Made by a program: the position numbers and the translations under genes
The notes under the pieces: generated by a model
What the model was told of the DNA's origin: nothing
The model's database searches: none
Seen by the model: the letters and a program-made list of their open reading frames with translations, nothing else
Assembly: GCA_034437615.1 (NCBI GenBank)
Contig: DAOTTW010000322.1
Location: forward strand, 1 to 36,227
Source of the DNA: DAOTTW01 sp034437615
Lineage (GTDB): Bacteria > Chloroflexota > Anaerolineae > Aggregatilineales > Phototrophicaceae
DNA: 36,227 nucleotides
Direction: 5' to 3'
Part shown: in pieces, positions 8,110 to 15,018 of the stretch
Numbering within the stretch: position 1 is the stretch's first letter
Layout: each line of letters begins with the position of its first letter

Positions 8110-9516
8110 ATGCCAGACGAAAACGACACCAACGGCTCAGACCGCACGCCCGACAATACAACGCAGCAAGATCAAGGTAACATCCGAGCACAACAAGACA
8201 GCGACACAGATCAAGCTGTGCAAGACACAGACGAACGCCCGCCACAATTCGTCACATCACGAGCCGGGCGTTACGTCTCGGTCTATGGGCTGGTTGAACG
8301 CATTACAGCGCAGTTCAGCGACGAATACGGCAACAACACGGCGCAACTCAGCCAACAATACGACAACGCGGCCCTGCGCGGCATGGTGCGCGATGTTGCC
8401 GATTACATCTTGAGCGTAGAATCGGTGCGTTTGGGGCCAGACGAACGCGCCAAGCTATTTCGACAGGCTTACGGGGAGCTTTTCGGCTTCGGCCCATTGG
8501 ATGTGCTGTTCAGCAACCCGCAAATCACGACGATTGCACTGGAAGGCACCGAAAAAATCAGCGTGCGCTATGGCCCCTCTGCCGAACTCACGCCGCTAGC
8601 CCCCATCTTCGAGGATGGCTTTCACCTGCAACGCATCATCAAGCGCTTGCTCAGCCATGCAGACGCCGAACTGCGCGACGACCTGCCCTTTATCGAGGTC
8701 GGCTTGACTTATCAGCAACGGCCCATCAGCATCAGCATCGTATCACCACCGCTAACGCTCGAATTAACCGCCGATCTGCGCCTGCATCCGGCGCAACCTG
8801 TCCTGCTGGATGATTTACTGCAAGCAGGCACGCTGACGCCAAAAACAGCCGCTTTACTGCGGGCGCTGGCTGCATCTGAGCACGGCGTCGTCATCGTCGG
8901 GGATACTGAATCAGGCAAGACAACGCTGCTATCGGCGCTAGCGCATCATCTGCCGACGCCAACGCAAACCATCGCAGTGGAACGGGCTGGCGAATTGCGC
9001 TTACCAGAGGGCGCAGGGCGGCGCGTAGTGCGCTGGTCTATCGACAACGCGCAAACACAACGGGCGGGCGTTTCGTTTGCGGCGTGCATCACACAGGCCA
9101 TAGACGAGGCCCCGGCGTGCATCCTGCTGGATGAAGTGCGCGCCGATGAACCGGATTCTGTGCGCACCCTGCTCGAACGCGACGATACACCCCGGCAAAT
9201 CTGGTCGTTTCGTGGACCATCGGACCCGAAGCGGCTGCGCAGTGCATTGGGCATGGTGGCACGCCGTTCAAATCAGGGGATGCCGGAGGCGATGGTCAAC
9301 CGCATGTATGAGCGTTTACCGTTCGTGGTGCTGCTCAAGCGGCGGCGTGCTGGTTTAGGCATCCGTGAGATTGCTGAATGGCAATATCCCGCAGGCGCAG
9401 ATTATCCCGATTGGGTGACATTGCTGGAAAAACGCGGGGATACTGACAATGAGCTAGCAGCCACAGGCAAGCGCCCAAAACGCGCCCTGAACCTGCCGCA
9501 TGACTTTTGGGAATAA
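8110..9516 (+). CDS. Divergent CpaF/VirB11-type secretion-like ATPase
   Basis: A 468-residue protein with the CpaF/TadA fold signature but unusual details. Residues 1-48 are disordered and rich in Asp, Gln, Asn and Thr. The N-terminal domain contains YGELFGFGPLDVLF (about 121-134), typical of CpaF. The P-loop is GDTESGKTT (264-272) rather than the usual GGTGTGKTT, followed by an ERAGELRLP Asp/Glu-box-like segment and Walker B ILLDEVR (338-344). The region where CpaF proteins carry a His box (T-x-HAN-type) reads QIWSFRGPSDPKRL, so the normal His box is missing. No pilin, TadB/TadC or prepilin peptidase genes are nearby. It could be a motor adapted to a non-pilus role with the preceding PH-like protein. 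Confidence 0.75.
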   Translation: MPDENDTNGSDRTPDNTTQQDQGNIRAQQDSDTDQAVQDTDERPPQFVTSRAGRYVSVYGLVERITAQFSDEYGNNTAQLSQQYDNAALRGMVRDVADYILSVESVRLGPDERAKLFRQAYGELFGFGPLDVLFSNPQITTIALEGTEKISVRYGPSAELTPLAPIFEDGFHLQRIIKRLLSHADAELRDDLPFIEVGLTYQQRPISISIVSPPLTLELTADLRLHPAQPVLLDDLLQAGTLTPKTAALLRALAASEHGVVIVGDTESGKTTLLSALAHHLPTPTQTIAVERAGELRLPEGAGRRVVRWSIDNAQTQRAGVSFAACITQAIDEAPACILLDEVRADEPDSVRTLLERDDTPRQIWSFRGPSDPKRLRSALGMVARRSNQGMPEAMVNRMYERLPFVVLLKRRRAGLGIREIAEWQYPAGADYPDWVTLLEKRGDTDNELAATGKRPKRALNLPHDFWE

Positions 9517-9536
9517 TTATGTCACGATGATATATT

Positions 9537-9566
9537 CGTAGGGGCAGGTCAATGTGCCTGTCCGCA
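9537..9566. repeat. Palindromic repeat between convergent genes
   Basis: CGTAGG followed by arms GGGCAGG (9542-9548) and CCTGTCC (9557-9563), with one G-T pairing in the stem. It carries the GTAGG/GTCC signature of the dispersed family. It lies between the stops of the CpaF-like gene and the convergent nicotinamidase gene, where it could also serve as a two-way terminator stem. Confidence 0.55.
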
Positions 9567-9580
9567 CACTATCAATACGT

Positions 9581-10504
9581 TTAGTCGATACCATCAGCGG
9601 CCTTGACCAGCGTCAAGCCCTGTTGTGTGAAGCGCTGAAACGTATCGTTGGCTATCGCCTCAAAGTCGATTGCTGGATGTGCCACCGACGACATCGTATC
9701 GACCAACACACGCAGCTTGCCGATGACATCGGGGCGTTGCGCAAAGTAGCGCATCAACGTGGCTACCGATTCCAACACGCAATGGCTCTTCGCCTGCCCT
9801 GTGATGTAAATCCGGTCATAGCCCGCCAGTTCTTCCAGACGATCCACCTGCAAGCCGCCGTTAGGCAGTTCATCGAGCTTGACTTCCGGCTCAAAGGCGG
9901 AATAGTTCTCGCTCTTGGCTATCTTGCCCTTCTCGATCAGGACGGGCTGCGCTTGGCGTGCCCCCGTGTGATAGGCAACGGCTTCGTACAGTGCAGGCGT
10001 CAGCGTGTGGCCATGTGTGCCGATTAGCGCATGATACGGCCAGATCATCAGTTGCTTCTTGCTGGCTTCTTCCAGCTTTTCCACATAAACCGACGACCAT
10101 TCCGGCTCATACAGGGCACGCCATCGGCCCGCCTGCACCTGTTCGCTGGTGATGACCGTGTATGGCTCTGGATGTTGGCCGTTTGCATCCACCCACCATG
10201 CCGGGTGAAAGACCTGTATCGGGTAGTGGCTATCCAGTGACGCATAGATTGTCGTGACATCCGTCAGATGGTTGAACAGCCACTCAATGGCACGGCGCGT
10301 ATCGTCAATGGCACCGGGCACACTCAGCGCCCCATCGCTATGCACAAAGTCAATCTGCATATCGATCAGCAGCAAGGCCACGCGCTTGCTATCCTCACTG
10401 GCTGCCGGTGCACCGAGCGCCCGACCCGCAGCAACAGCGTCTTTCACATGCGGTGCATAGACGCTGCCGACGCGCTGCGGGTCATAGAATGCGGGAAAAG
10501 TCAT
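9581..10504 (-). CDS. Nicotinamidase-like cysteine hydrolase
   Basis: A 307-residue member of the isochorismatase/nicotinamidase superfamily; it probably hydrolyses nicotinamide to nicotinate. Catalytic residues are visible: Asp48 in LLIDMQIDF, a lysine at 192 or 194 in IEKGK, and Cys242 in GQAKSHCV. Metal ligands Asp91, His93 and His100 lie in SLDSHYPIQVFHP, the nicotinamidase pattern. It is longer than the roughly 200-residue PncA type because of about 40 extra N-terminal residues and an internal insert around 105-165. The nicotinate phosphoribosyltransferase gene at 5797-7137 gives it a pathway context. It is 24 bases downstream of the DsbA-like gene on the same strand, so probably in that transcript. 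Confidence 0.82.
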   Translation of the reverse strand: MTFPAFYDPQRVGSVYAPHVKDAVAAGRALGAPAASEDSKRVALLLIDMQIDFVHSDGALSVPGAIDDTRRAIEWLFNHLTDVTTIYASLDSHYPIQVFHPAWWVDANGQHPEPYTVITSEQVQAGRWRALYEPEWSSVYVEKLEEASKKQLMIWPYHALIGTHGHTLTPALYEAVAYHTGARQAQPVLIEKGKIAKSENYSAFEPEVKLDELPNGGLQVDRLEELAGYDRIYITGQAKSHCVLESVATLMRYFAQRPDVIGKLRVLVDTMSSVAHPAIDFEAIANDTFQRFTQQGLTLVKAADGID

Positions 10505-10528
10505 AGGCTATCCGTCCTGCTGACAAGC

Positions 10529-11224
10529 TTACTGTTGTGTGGCGACGAACTGGCTAAGCTGTGCTGCGCCAGGACTCTGCCCGATGGGGCTTTGCACCAA
10601 CTGACCATCCGCCAGACGAAAGACGACGGTTGGCGTGCTGTTGGCATCCACCTGATTGGCCAGGCGTGAGTCAACGTTGTACTGGTCTGCCGTCGCCTGG
10701 CAATCGAGCAGGTCACTATACGGCAAGCCGATGCGCTCTGCAAACTTACGGGCGCTACTGGAATCGAAACGCTCCGAACTGGCAATATCGAAGATGATGT
10801 CATGCGCTTCCCAGAAGGAACCACCAAGCTCAGCGGTGCATTCCGCCAGACCAAACGTGATGGACGACTGGTTGCTGATCGGCAGCATACGGAATTCAAA
10901 GCGTGCGTTGCCTGTCAGCACCTCATCACGGATGAACTGCTTCAACTCACCCTGATATTGCTGGCACGCGGGGCACAGGAAATCCTCAAAGGCTACAACC
11001 GTAATCGGCGCTTCTGGATCACCGAGCACGAAACCGCCATCCGATGTGCGGCCCTGCGTGATTTCGCTGTAATCAATCGCGCCACCTGCAAGGCTAGTAT
11101 CATTGGTCGAGAGGAAAATCGCAATAATACCAACGACCAGCGCTGCCGCCACAATACCGCCAATCACCAGCAGATTGCGCTGCTGATCGTTCTTGCGCTT
11201 TTCGTTATTTGTTTTCTGCGTCAT
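10529..11224 (-). CDS. Membrane-anchored DsbA-like thioredoxin-fold protein
   Basis: Start taken at ATG 11224 (231 residues), which has AGGG 7 bases upstream; an in-frame ATG at 11251 lacks a ribosome-binding site. A Lys/Arg/Asn-rich cytoplasmic tail is followed by one membrane helix (about residues 17-38), so the domain faces outward. The DsbA-type fold begins at GDPEAPITVVAFEDFLCPACQQY, with redox-active Cys84 and Cys87 in CPAC and a cis-proline in STPTVVF. Expected role: oxidising or isomerising disulfides in exported proteins, like BdbD. The motif CPAC differs from CPHC of E. coli DsbA. No DsbB/VKOR partner gene is seen here. Confidence 0.88.
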   Translation of the reverse strand: MTQKTNNEKRKNDQQRNLLVIGGIVAAALVVGIIAIFLSTNDTSLAGGAIDYSEITQGRTSDGGFVLGDPEAPITVVAFEDFLCPACQQYQGELKQFIRDEVLTGNARFEFRMLPISNQSSITFGLAECTAELGGSFWEAHDIIFDIASSERFDSSSARKFAERIGLPYSDLLDCQATADQYNVDSRLANQVDANSTPTVVFRLADGQLVQSPIGQSPGAAQLSQFVATQQ

Positions 11225-11270
11225 CTTAAGTCCCTTTACATCCTTACGCATCTGCTTGAATAGCTACAAC

Positions 11271-11299
11271 GATATAGGCATTCTGCGCTGCACAAACAA
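11271..11299 (-). promoter_or_regulatory. Candidate promoter of the DsbA-like gene
   Basis: On the minus strand TTGTTT (11299-11294) and TATATC (11276-11271) are separated by 17 bases and sit about 47 bases before the chosen start codon. Moderate match by eye. Confidence 0.35.
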
Positions 11300-11338
11300 T
11301 TTTTTAGAGGACGATAGGCCACACAAATTACCGAATGC

Positions 11339-11962
11339 TTACGCTGTGTTCTTACGGTTGCGCGGTAACGGCAGCAACCAGGGCACACGCTGTTGATAGC
11401 GCACGTACTCATCCCCAAAAAAGCGCACCATGCGCTGCTCTTCTACCAGTGAACCCAGCACAAAATACAGCGTAGCCATCAGCACATAGGCCAGATAAAC
11501 ATCCGTCATGGGCGAGATGGGCCACAGCAGCATCAGGGCAAATAAATACAGCGGATGCCGCACAAAACCGTAAATCCCGTCTGTCTTGAGTTTTTCCGGT
11601 GGCAAAGGCAGCGCCTCACCTGCAAAATATGCCATGATTTGCTTAACGCCAGCAAAGCGCAGCAGGTCAATCTGCAACAGCGATAGCGCCATGCCGATGA
11701 AACCCAGCGCTTGCAGCACAAACATAAACGGCAACAGCGCATTCGGCGCGACCCAGATGGTGCGCCCCTGTGGTAGCGTAATCAGCATCAACGGGGCCAG
11801 CAGCAGCACCGACAACACGTTATACACCAGACGATAAAAACCATGATACACTCGTTCGCCTAGCCATTGCTGAACCTGCGCTTTGATGCGGCGGTCAGCC
11901 GTGATGCTGTGGACCAGTGCGAAGGCGATCATGCCGAAGATAACGATGGTTATGTTATTCAT
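11339..11962 (-). CDS. NnrU / isoprenylcysteine methyltransferase-like membrane protein
   Basis: A 207-residue integral membrane protein with about five hydrophobic segments. The C-terminal half has the signature of the NnrU/ICMT/PEMT group: GIYGFVRHPLYL, then a hydrophobic stretch, then EEQRMVRFFGDEYVRYQQRVP. In that group these motifs bind S-adenosylmethionine at the membrane face. Whether this one is a methyltransferase or acts like NnrU cannot be told. It is divergent from, and only 25 bases away from, the pyrimidine phosphorylase gene, so the promoters of the two must overlap or lie inside the neighbouring coding regions. Confidence 0.8.
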   Translation of the reverse strand: MNNITIVIFGMIAFALVHSITADRRIKAQVQQWLGERVYHGFYRLVYNVLSVLLLAPLMLITLPQGRTIWVAPNALLPFMFVLQALGFIGMALSLLQIDLLRFAGVKQIMAYFAGEALPLPPEKLKTDGIYGFVRHPLYLFALMLLWPISPMTDVYLAYVLMATLYFVLGSLVEEQRMVRFFGDEYVRYQQRVPWLLPLPRNRKNTA

Positions 11963-11987
11963 AAGCTATTAATGGAGTCAGTTTCAC

Positions 11988-13307
11988 ATGCGTGCGGTAG
12001 ATGTTATTCGTAAAAAACGCGATGGGCAAGCCTTGAATGCCGAGGAAATCCGCTGGTTTGTCAACGCTTATGCACAAGATGAACTGCCCGACTATCAGGC
12101 GGCGGCTTTTCTGATGGCGGTTTACTGGCAAGGCATGACCCGCGCAGAAACCGTCGAACTGACATTAGCAATGGCTGAATCCGGCACAATGCTGGATTTA
12201 TCCGACATCAGTGACTATGTGGTGGATAAGCATTCATCCGGCGGCGTGGGCGATAAAACGACGCTGGTAGTGCTGCCACTGGTCGCGGCGTGCGGCGTCC
12301 CGGTAGCCAAGATGAGCGGTCGCGGCCTGGGCTTTTCCGGCGGCACGCTGGATAAGATCGAAGCGATCAACGGCGTGAATGTCAACCTGAGCGATGCTGA
12401 ATTCCGGCGTCTTGCCCGTGAAACAGGCATTGTGCTGGCTGGCCAGACCGCACAGCTTGCGCCCGCAGACGGCAAATTCTATGCGCTGCGCGATGTGACC
12501 GCCACCGTCTCCAGCCCGCCCCTGATTGCCGCCAGCATCATGAGCAAAAAGCTGGCTTCTGGCGCGAATGGCATCGTGCTGGATGTCAAAATCGGCTCTG
12601 GTGCCTTCGTCAAGACCCTAAGCAGTGCACAAGAACTCGCCCGCACGATGGTAGACATCGGCACCGACGCGGGCCGTGATGTGCTCGCCCTGCTATCGGA
12701 TATGGAGCAGCCATTGGGCCACGCAGTCGGCAATGCGCTAGAGGTCCGCGAAGCCATCGAGACGCTACGCGGAGGCGGCCCGCAGGATTTTCGCGATCAC
12801 TGTATCACCATAGCCGTCCACATGCTGCAACTCGCAGGGCGTGGCCAACGCTGGCGCAAAGACGACCTTCAGGCGACGAAGAACCTGCTGCATAACAAGC
12901 TGCGCGATGGCACGGCGTTTGCCGCTTTCAAGAAGATGATTGTCGGCTTGGGGGGCGACACAGCGCAGGTCGATAGCCCGGATTTGCTGCCAAAGGCCCG
13001 CATCCAACATACGTTATACGCGGCGCAAGATGGCTATCTATCACAGGTGGGCGCGAATTGGGTTGCGTTGGCGTCGTTGACGCTGGGGGCTGGCCGTATG
13101 CAAAAAGGCGATGCGATAGATTTAGCCGTCGGTGTGATGGTGACGGTGAAAGTGGGCGATGCAGTCAGCAGGGGGCAGCCTATCGCTGTGTTGCACGCCA
13201 ACGACGACGCCAGCGCCGCAAAAGCACTCGACTACATGCGGCAGGCTTTCGGCTACAGTGAATCCCCAGTAGAGCCGTTGCCGCTATTTTACGGCGTTAT
13301 CGGCTGA
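11988..13307 (+). CDS. Pyrimidine-nucleoside (thymidine) phosphorylase
   Basis: A 439-residue enzyme that splits thymidine or uridine with phosphate into base and (deoxy)ribose 1-phosphate. The all-alpha N-terminal domain opens with VIRKKRDGQALNAEEI, and the phosphate-binding signature VDKHSSGGVGDKTT is followed by MSGRGLGFSGGTLDK. VKIGSGAF and the C-terminal barrel-like domain (from about 340) complete the family pattern. The length agrees with both DeoA and Pdp, and sequence alone does not settle which. GGAG lies 10 bases before the start. It is convergent with the HMA/redoxin-remnant pair. Confidence 0.93.
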   Translation: MRAVDVIRKKRDGQALNAEEIRWFVNAYAQDELPDYQAAAFLMAVYWQGMTRAETVELTLAMAESGTMLDLSDISDYVVDKHSSGGVGDKTTLVVLPLVAACGVPVAKMSGRGLGFSGGTLDKIEAINGVNVNLSDAEFRRLARETGIVLAGQTAQLAPADGKFYALRDVTATVSSPPLIAASIMSKKLASGANGIVLDVKIGSGAFVKTLSSAQELARTMVDIGTDAGRDVLALLSDMEQPLGHAVGNALEVREAIETLRGGGPQDFRDHCITIAVHMLQLAGRGQRWRKDDLQATKNLLHNKLRDGTAFAAFKKMIVGLGGDTAQVDSPDLLPKARIQHTLYAAQDGYLSQVGANWVALASLTLGAGRMQKGDAIDLAVGVMVTVKVGDAVSRGQPIAVLHANDDASAAKALDYMRQAFGYSESPVEPLPLFYGVIG

Positions 13308-13336
13308 TGGGGCAACACTACAGGAAAACGTGGGCG

Positions 13337-13411
13337 GTGAAAATCGGTAGTCGTTATGGCGGCTGACGCCACCCCGGACGCCAAGAAGGGCGTCCCTACG
13401 ATTCACATAGC
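13337..13411. repeat. Palindromic repeat element that ends the redoxin remnant
   Basis: It begins with GTGAAAATCGG (compare GTGAAAATTGG at 21789 and in reverse at 33243), then has hairpins GGCGGC/GCCACC (13358-13373, one mismatch) and GGACGCC/GGCGTCC (13376-13395), followed by CTACGATTCAC. On the minus strand this last part reads GTGAATCGTAGGGACG, a variant of GTGAACCGTAAGGAC at 5706-5720. The TAG in it is the stop codon of the truncated gene at 13396-13539. Confidence 0.75.
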
Positions 13412-13539
13412 GGCACGGGCGCACCGGATAACGATTGCAGCCTGAAATCCGGCGCGCTGTTATTGGGCGCACCCGCGCAGACTACCAGCAAGAGCAGACT
13501 GCACAGTGCGATAAAAAGGTTCAGGCTGCGCTCACGCAT
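13396..13539 (-). pseudogene. Truncated lipoprotein/TlpA-like redoxin, cut by a repeat element
   Basis: A 47-codon frame with its ATG overlapping the stop of the HMA gene (ATGCGTGA, 8-base overlap), the classic sign of translational coupling. It encodes MRERSLNLF, a hydrophobic core and Cys21 in a lipobox-like LLVVC, then SAPDFRLQSLSGAPVPL. That last piece is how secreted TlpA/AhpC-type thioredoxin-fold proteins begin their mature domain. The expected continuation with the WCxxC active site is absent. After Leu44 the sequence is repeat DNA, which contributes Cys-Glu-Ser and the TAG stop. No remainder of the gene lies downstream before the deoA-like gene. I call it a remnant; a functional tiny lipoprotein is less likely. 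Confidence 0.65.
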
Positions 13540-13741
13540 CAGCGGGTGGGTACTCAATTTCGACCAGCTTGGCTCTGATCGTATCCCAATCGGCAGGTGC
13601 GTCCCATCCGACGGTGACCTGCTTGCTGCTCAGATCGGCTTTGACAGTCTGCACGCCTGCCACATCGCCCACCTCGTTTTCGACGGTGCGCACGCAGCCA
13701 TCACAACCAATATCGGGGACTATGAACGTTTTCTTTTCCAT
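13532..13741 (-). CDS. Heavy-metal-associated (HMA) domain protein, copper-chaperone-like
   Basis: I place the start at ATG 13741 (69 residues), with AAAGG about 9 bases upstream; the longer frame adds 20 residues without support. One ferredoxin-like HMA domain: KKTFIVPDIGCDGCVRTVENEVGD, then VQTVKADLSSKQVTVGW. The metal site is Cys-Asp-Gly-Cys, giving the normal CxxC spacing, but the usual methionine before it (GMxCxxC) is replaced by Ile-Gly. It probably binds Cu(I) or another soft metal in the cytoplasm. The next frame, a redoxin remnant, overlaps its stop codon. No metal-pumping ATPase is near. Confidence 0.85.
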   Translation of the reverse strand: MEKKTFIVPDIGCDGCVRTVENEVGDVAGVQTVKADLSSKQVTVGWDAPADWDTIRAKLVEIEYPPADA

Positions 13742-13920
13742 GTTGATATGCCTTTGGCTTTCAATATCTGTACTGTTTGCAGCTTTACTTTCCGCCAACA
13801 CGAGCTGATCGAACTATCGTCAATCAGGTAAATCAAAGCCAGCCATGCCAATTTGCAGGGTTGCAATGTATTGCGCCCAGGGCGCAGCGTGCTGCGCCCC
13901 CACAGCATATGGTATCGGGT

Positions 13921-14811
13921 TTACTTAACGCTGATTTGATCCAGGCTGATCGTAGCCGAAGCGCGTGCAGCTTGTGCCTCTTGCTTGCTCGGCGGTTGCA
14001 GTGCTGGGTCGTCGCTGCTGTCGATCATGATTTTCAGGCGTTCGGCGCGCTCGCCGCTTATTTTGCCCGTGCGCAGCGATAGCTTGGCCAATGTCGCAAT
14101 CGCCTTAGCCGGGTTCAGCCCCTTCGGGCAAGCGTCAATGCAGTTCAATACCTGATGGCAGCGAAATGCACCGTCTGCTGTGGCGATCATATCCAGGCGC
14201 TCTGCCGGAATGGTGTCGCGGGGGTCCATGACACGCATGAAGACCTTTAGCATGGCGTGCGGCCCTAAGTATTGCTTGTTGCCAGCGACAACCGGGCAGG
14301 ATGAGTAGCACGCGCCGCACATGATGCAGGTTTCGGCGGCTTCCATCGCATCGACTTCTTCCTGTGACATGCGGTATTCTTTTTGCGGTACTTCAGCAGC
14401 CGGCACCAACCAGGGCTTAAGTTCCTCGTATTGTTGCCAGAAGACGCTGCGATCCACGACCAAATCCTTGATAATGGGCAGGTAGGGCAGTGGCTCAATC
14501 GTCACAACGTCGGTTTCGCCGAACCAGCTTTGATTGCTGTCATTGACGACTTCGGCTAGTGGCTTCGTGCAGACCAGCGTATTGCGGCGGTTGACCATCA
14601 TCGCGCATGAACCACAGATGGCGTGGCGGCAACTGCGGCGAAAGGTCAAGCTACCGTCTTGTATGCCCTTGATCTCTTCCAGTGCGCCCAAAACCGTCTT
14701 ATCGGGTGTCAGTTCGATCTGAAAATCCTGCCAGTAGGGTTTCTTATCGATGTCTGGGTTGTAGCGCTTGATGCGTACTGTAATCATGTTGTCTGTGTTT
14801 TGTGTCGTCAT
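13921..14811 (-). CDS. sdhB: Succinate dehydrogenase/fumarate reductase iron-sulfur subunit
   Basis: Passes electrons from the flavoprotein to quinone through three iron-sulfur clusters. Cysteines for the [2Fe-2S] cluster are Cys61, 66, 69 and 81. The [4Fe-4S] motif is CIMCGACYSSCP (162-172). The [3Fe-4S] ligands are Cys218, 224 and 228, ending in CPKGLNP. At 296 residues it is longer than the ~240-residue E. coli SdhB because of an extended C-terminal tail after GKISGERAERL, rich in Asp, Ser, Pro and Gln. The gene follows sdhA after about 207 bases that contain a pair of palindromic repeats. No cytochrome b/anchor gene is present on either side. Confidence 0.95.
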   Translation of the reverse strand: MTTQNTDNMITVRIKRYNPDIDKKPYWQDFQIELTPDKTVLGALEEIKGIQDGSLTFRRSCRHAICGSCAMMVNRRNTLVCTKPLAEVVNDSNQSWFGETDVVTIEPLPYLPIIKDLVVDRSVFWQQYEELKPWLVPAAEVPQKEYRMSQEEVDAMEAAETCIMCGACYSSCPVVAGNKQYLGPHAMLKVFMRVMDPRDTIPAERLDMIATADGAFRCHQVLNCIDACPKGLNPAKAIATLAKLSLRTGKISGERAERLKIMIDSSDDPALQPPSKQEAQAARASATISLDQISVK

Positions 14812-14897
14812 GGTGTTTTGTCGCTCCGTGTTGTTCGCTTGCTGTCACCGATGTTTGCTGGTTTGGTCTAGTATTTTATGGCGATTTGTGACGTGCT

Positions 14898-14961
14898 GGA
14901 CACCCCATCGGGTGTCCCTACAATCCACAACCTGTGTGTAGGGACGCGCTTCTGCGCGTCC
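14898..14961. repeat. Paired palindromic repeats between sdhA and sdhB
   Basis: Two perfect 8-bp-arm hairpins of opposite polarity: GGACACCC/GGGTGTCC (14898-14917), followed by CTACA, and GGACGCGC/GCGCGTCC (14942-14961), preceded by GTAG. The 24 bases between them include ACAACCTGTG. This is the same A-B arrangement as at 33-110 and 365-428. It sits inside an expected co-transcribed unit, so the stems would form in the sdhA-sdhB message. Confidence 0.75.
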
Positions 14962-15018
14962 GCTGGAATACCTACCCTTGACGAGCTTGCCGCACAGATC
15001 CGTTTTCCCCCATTAGGT

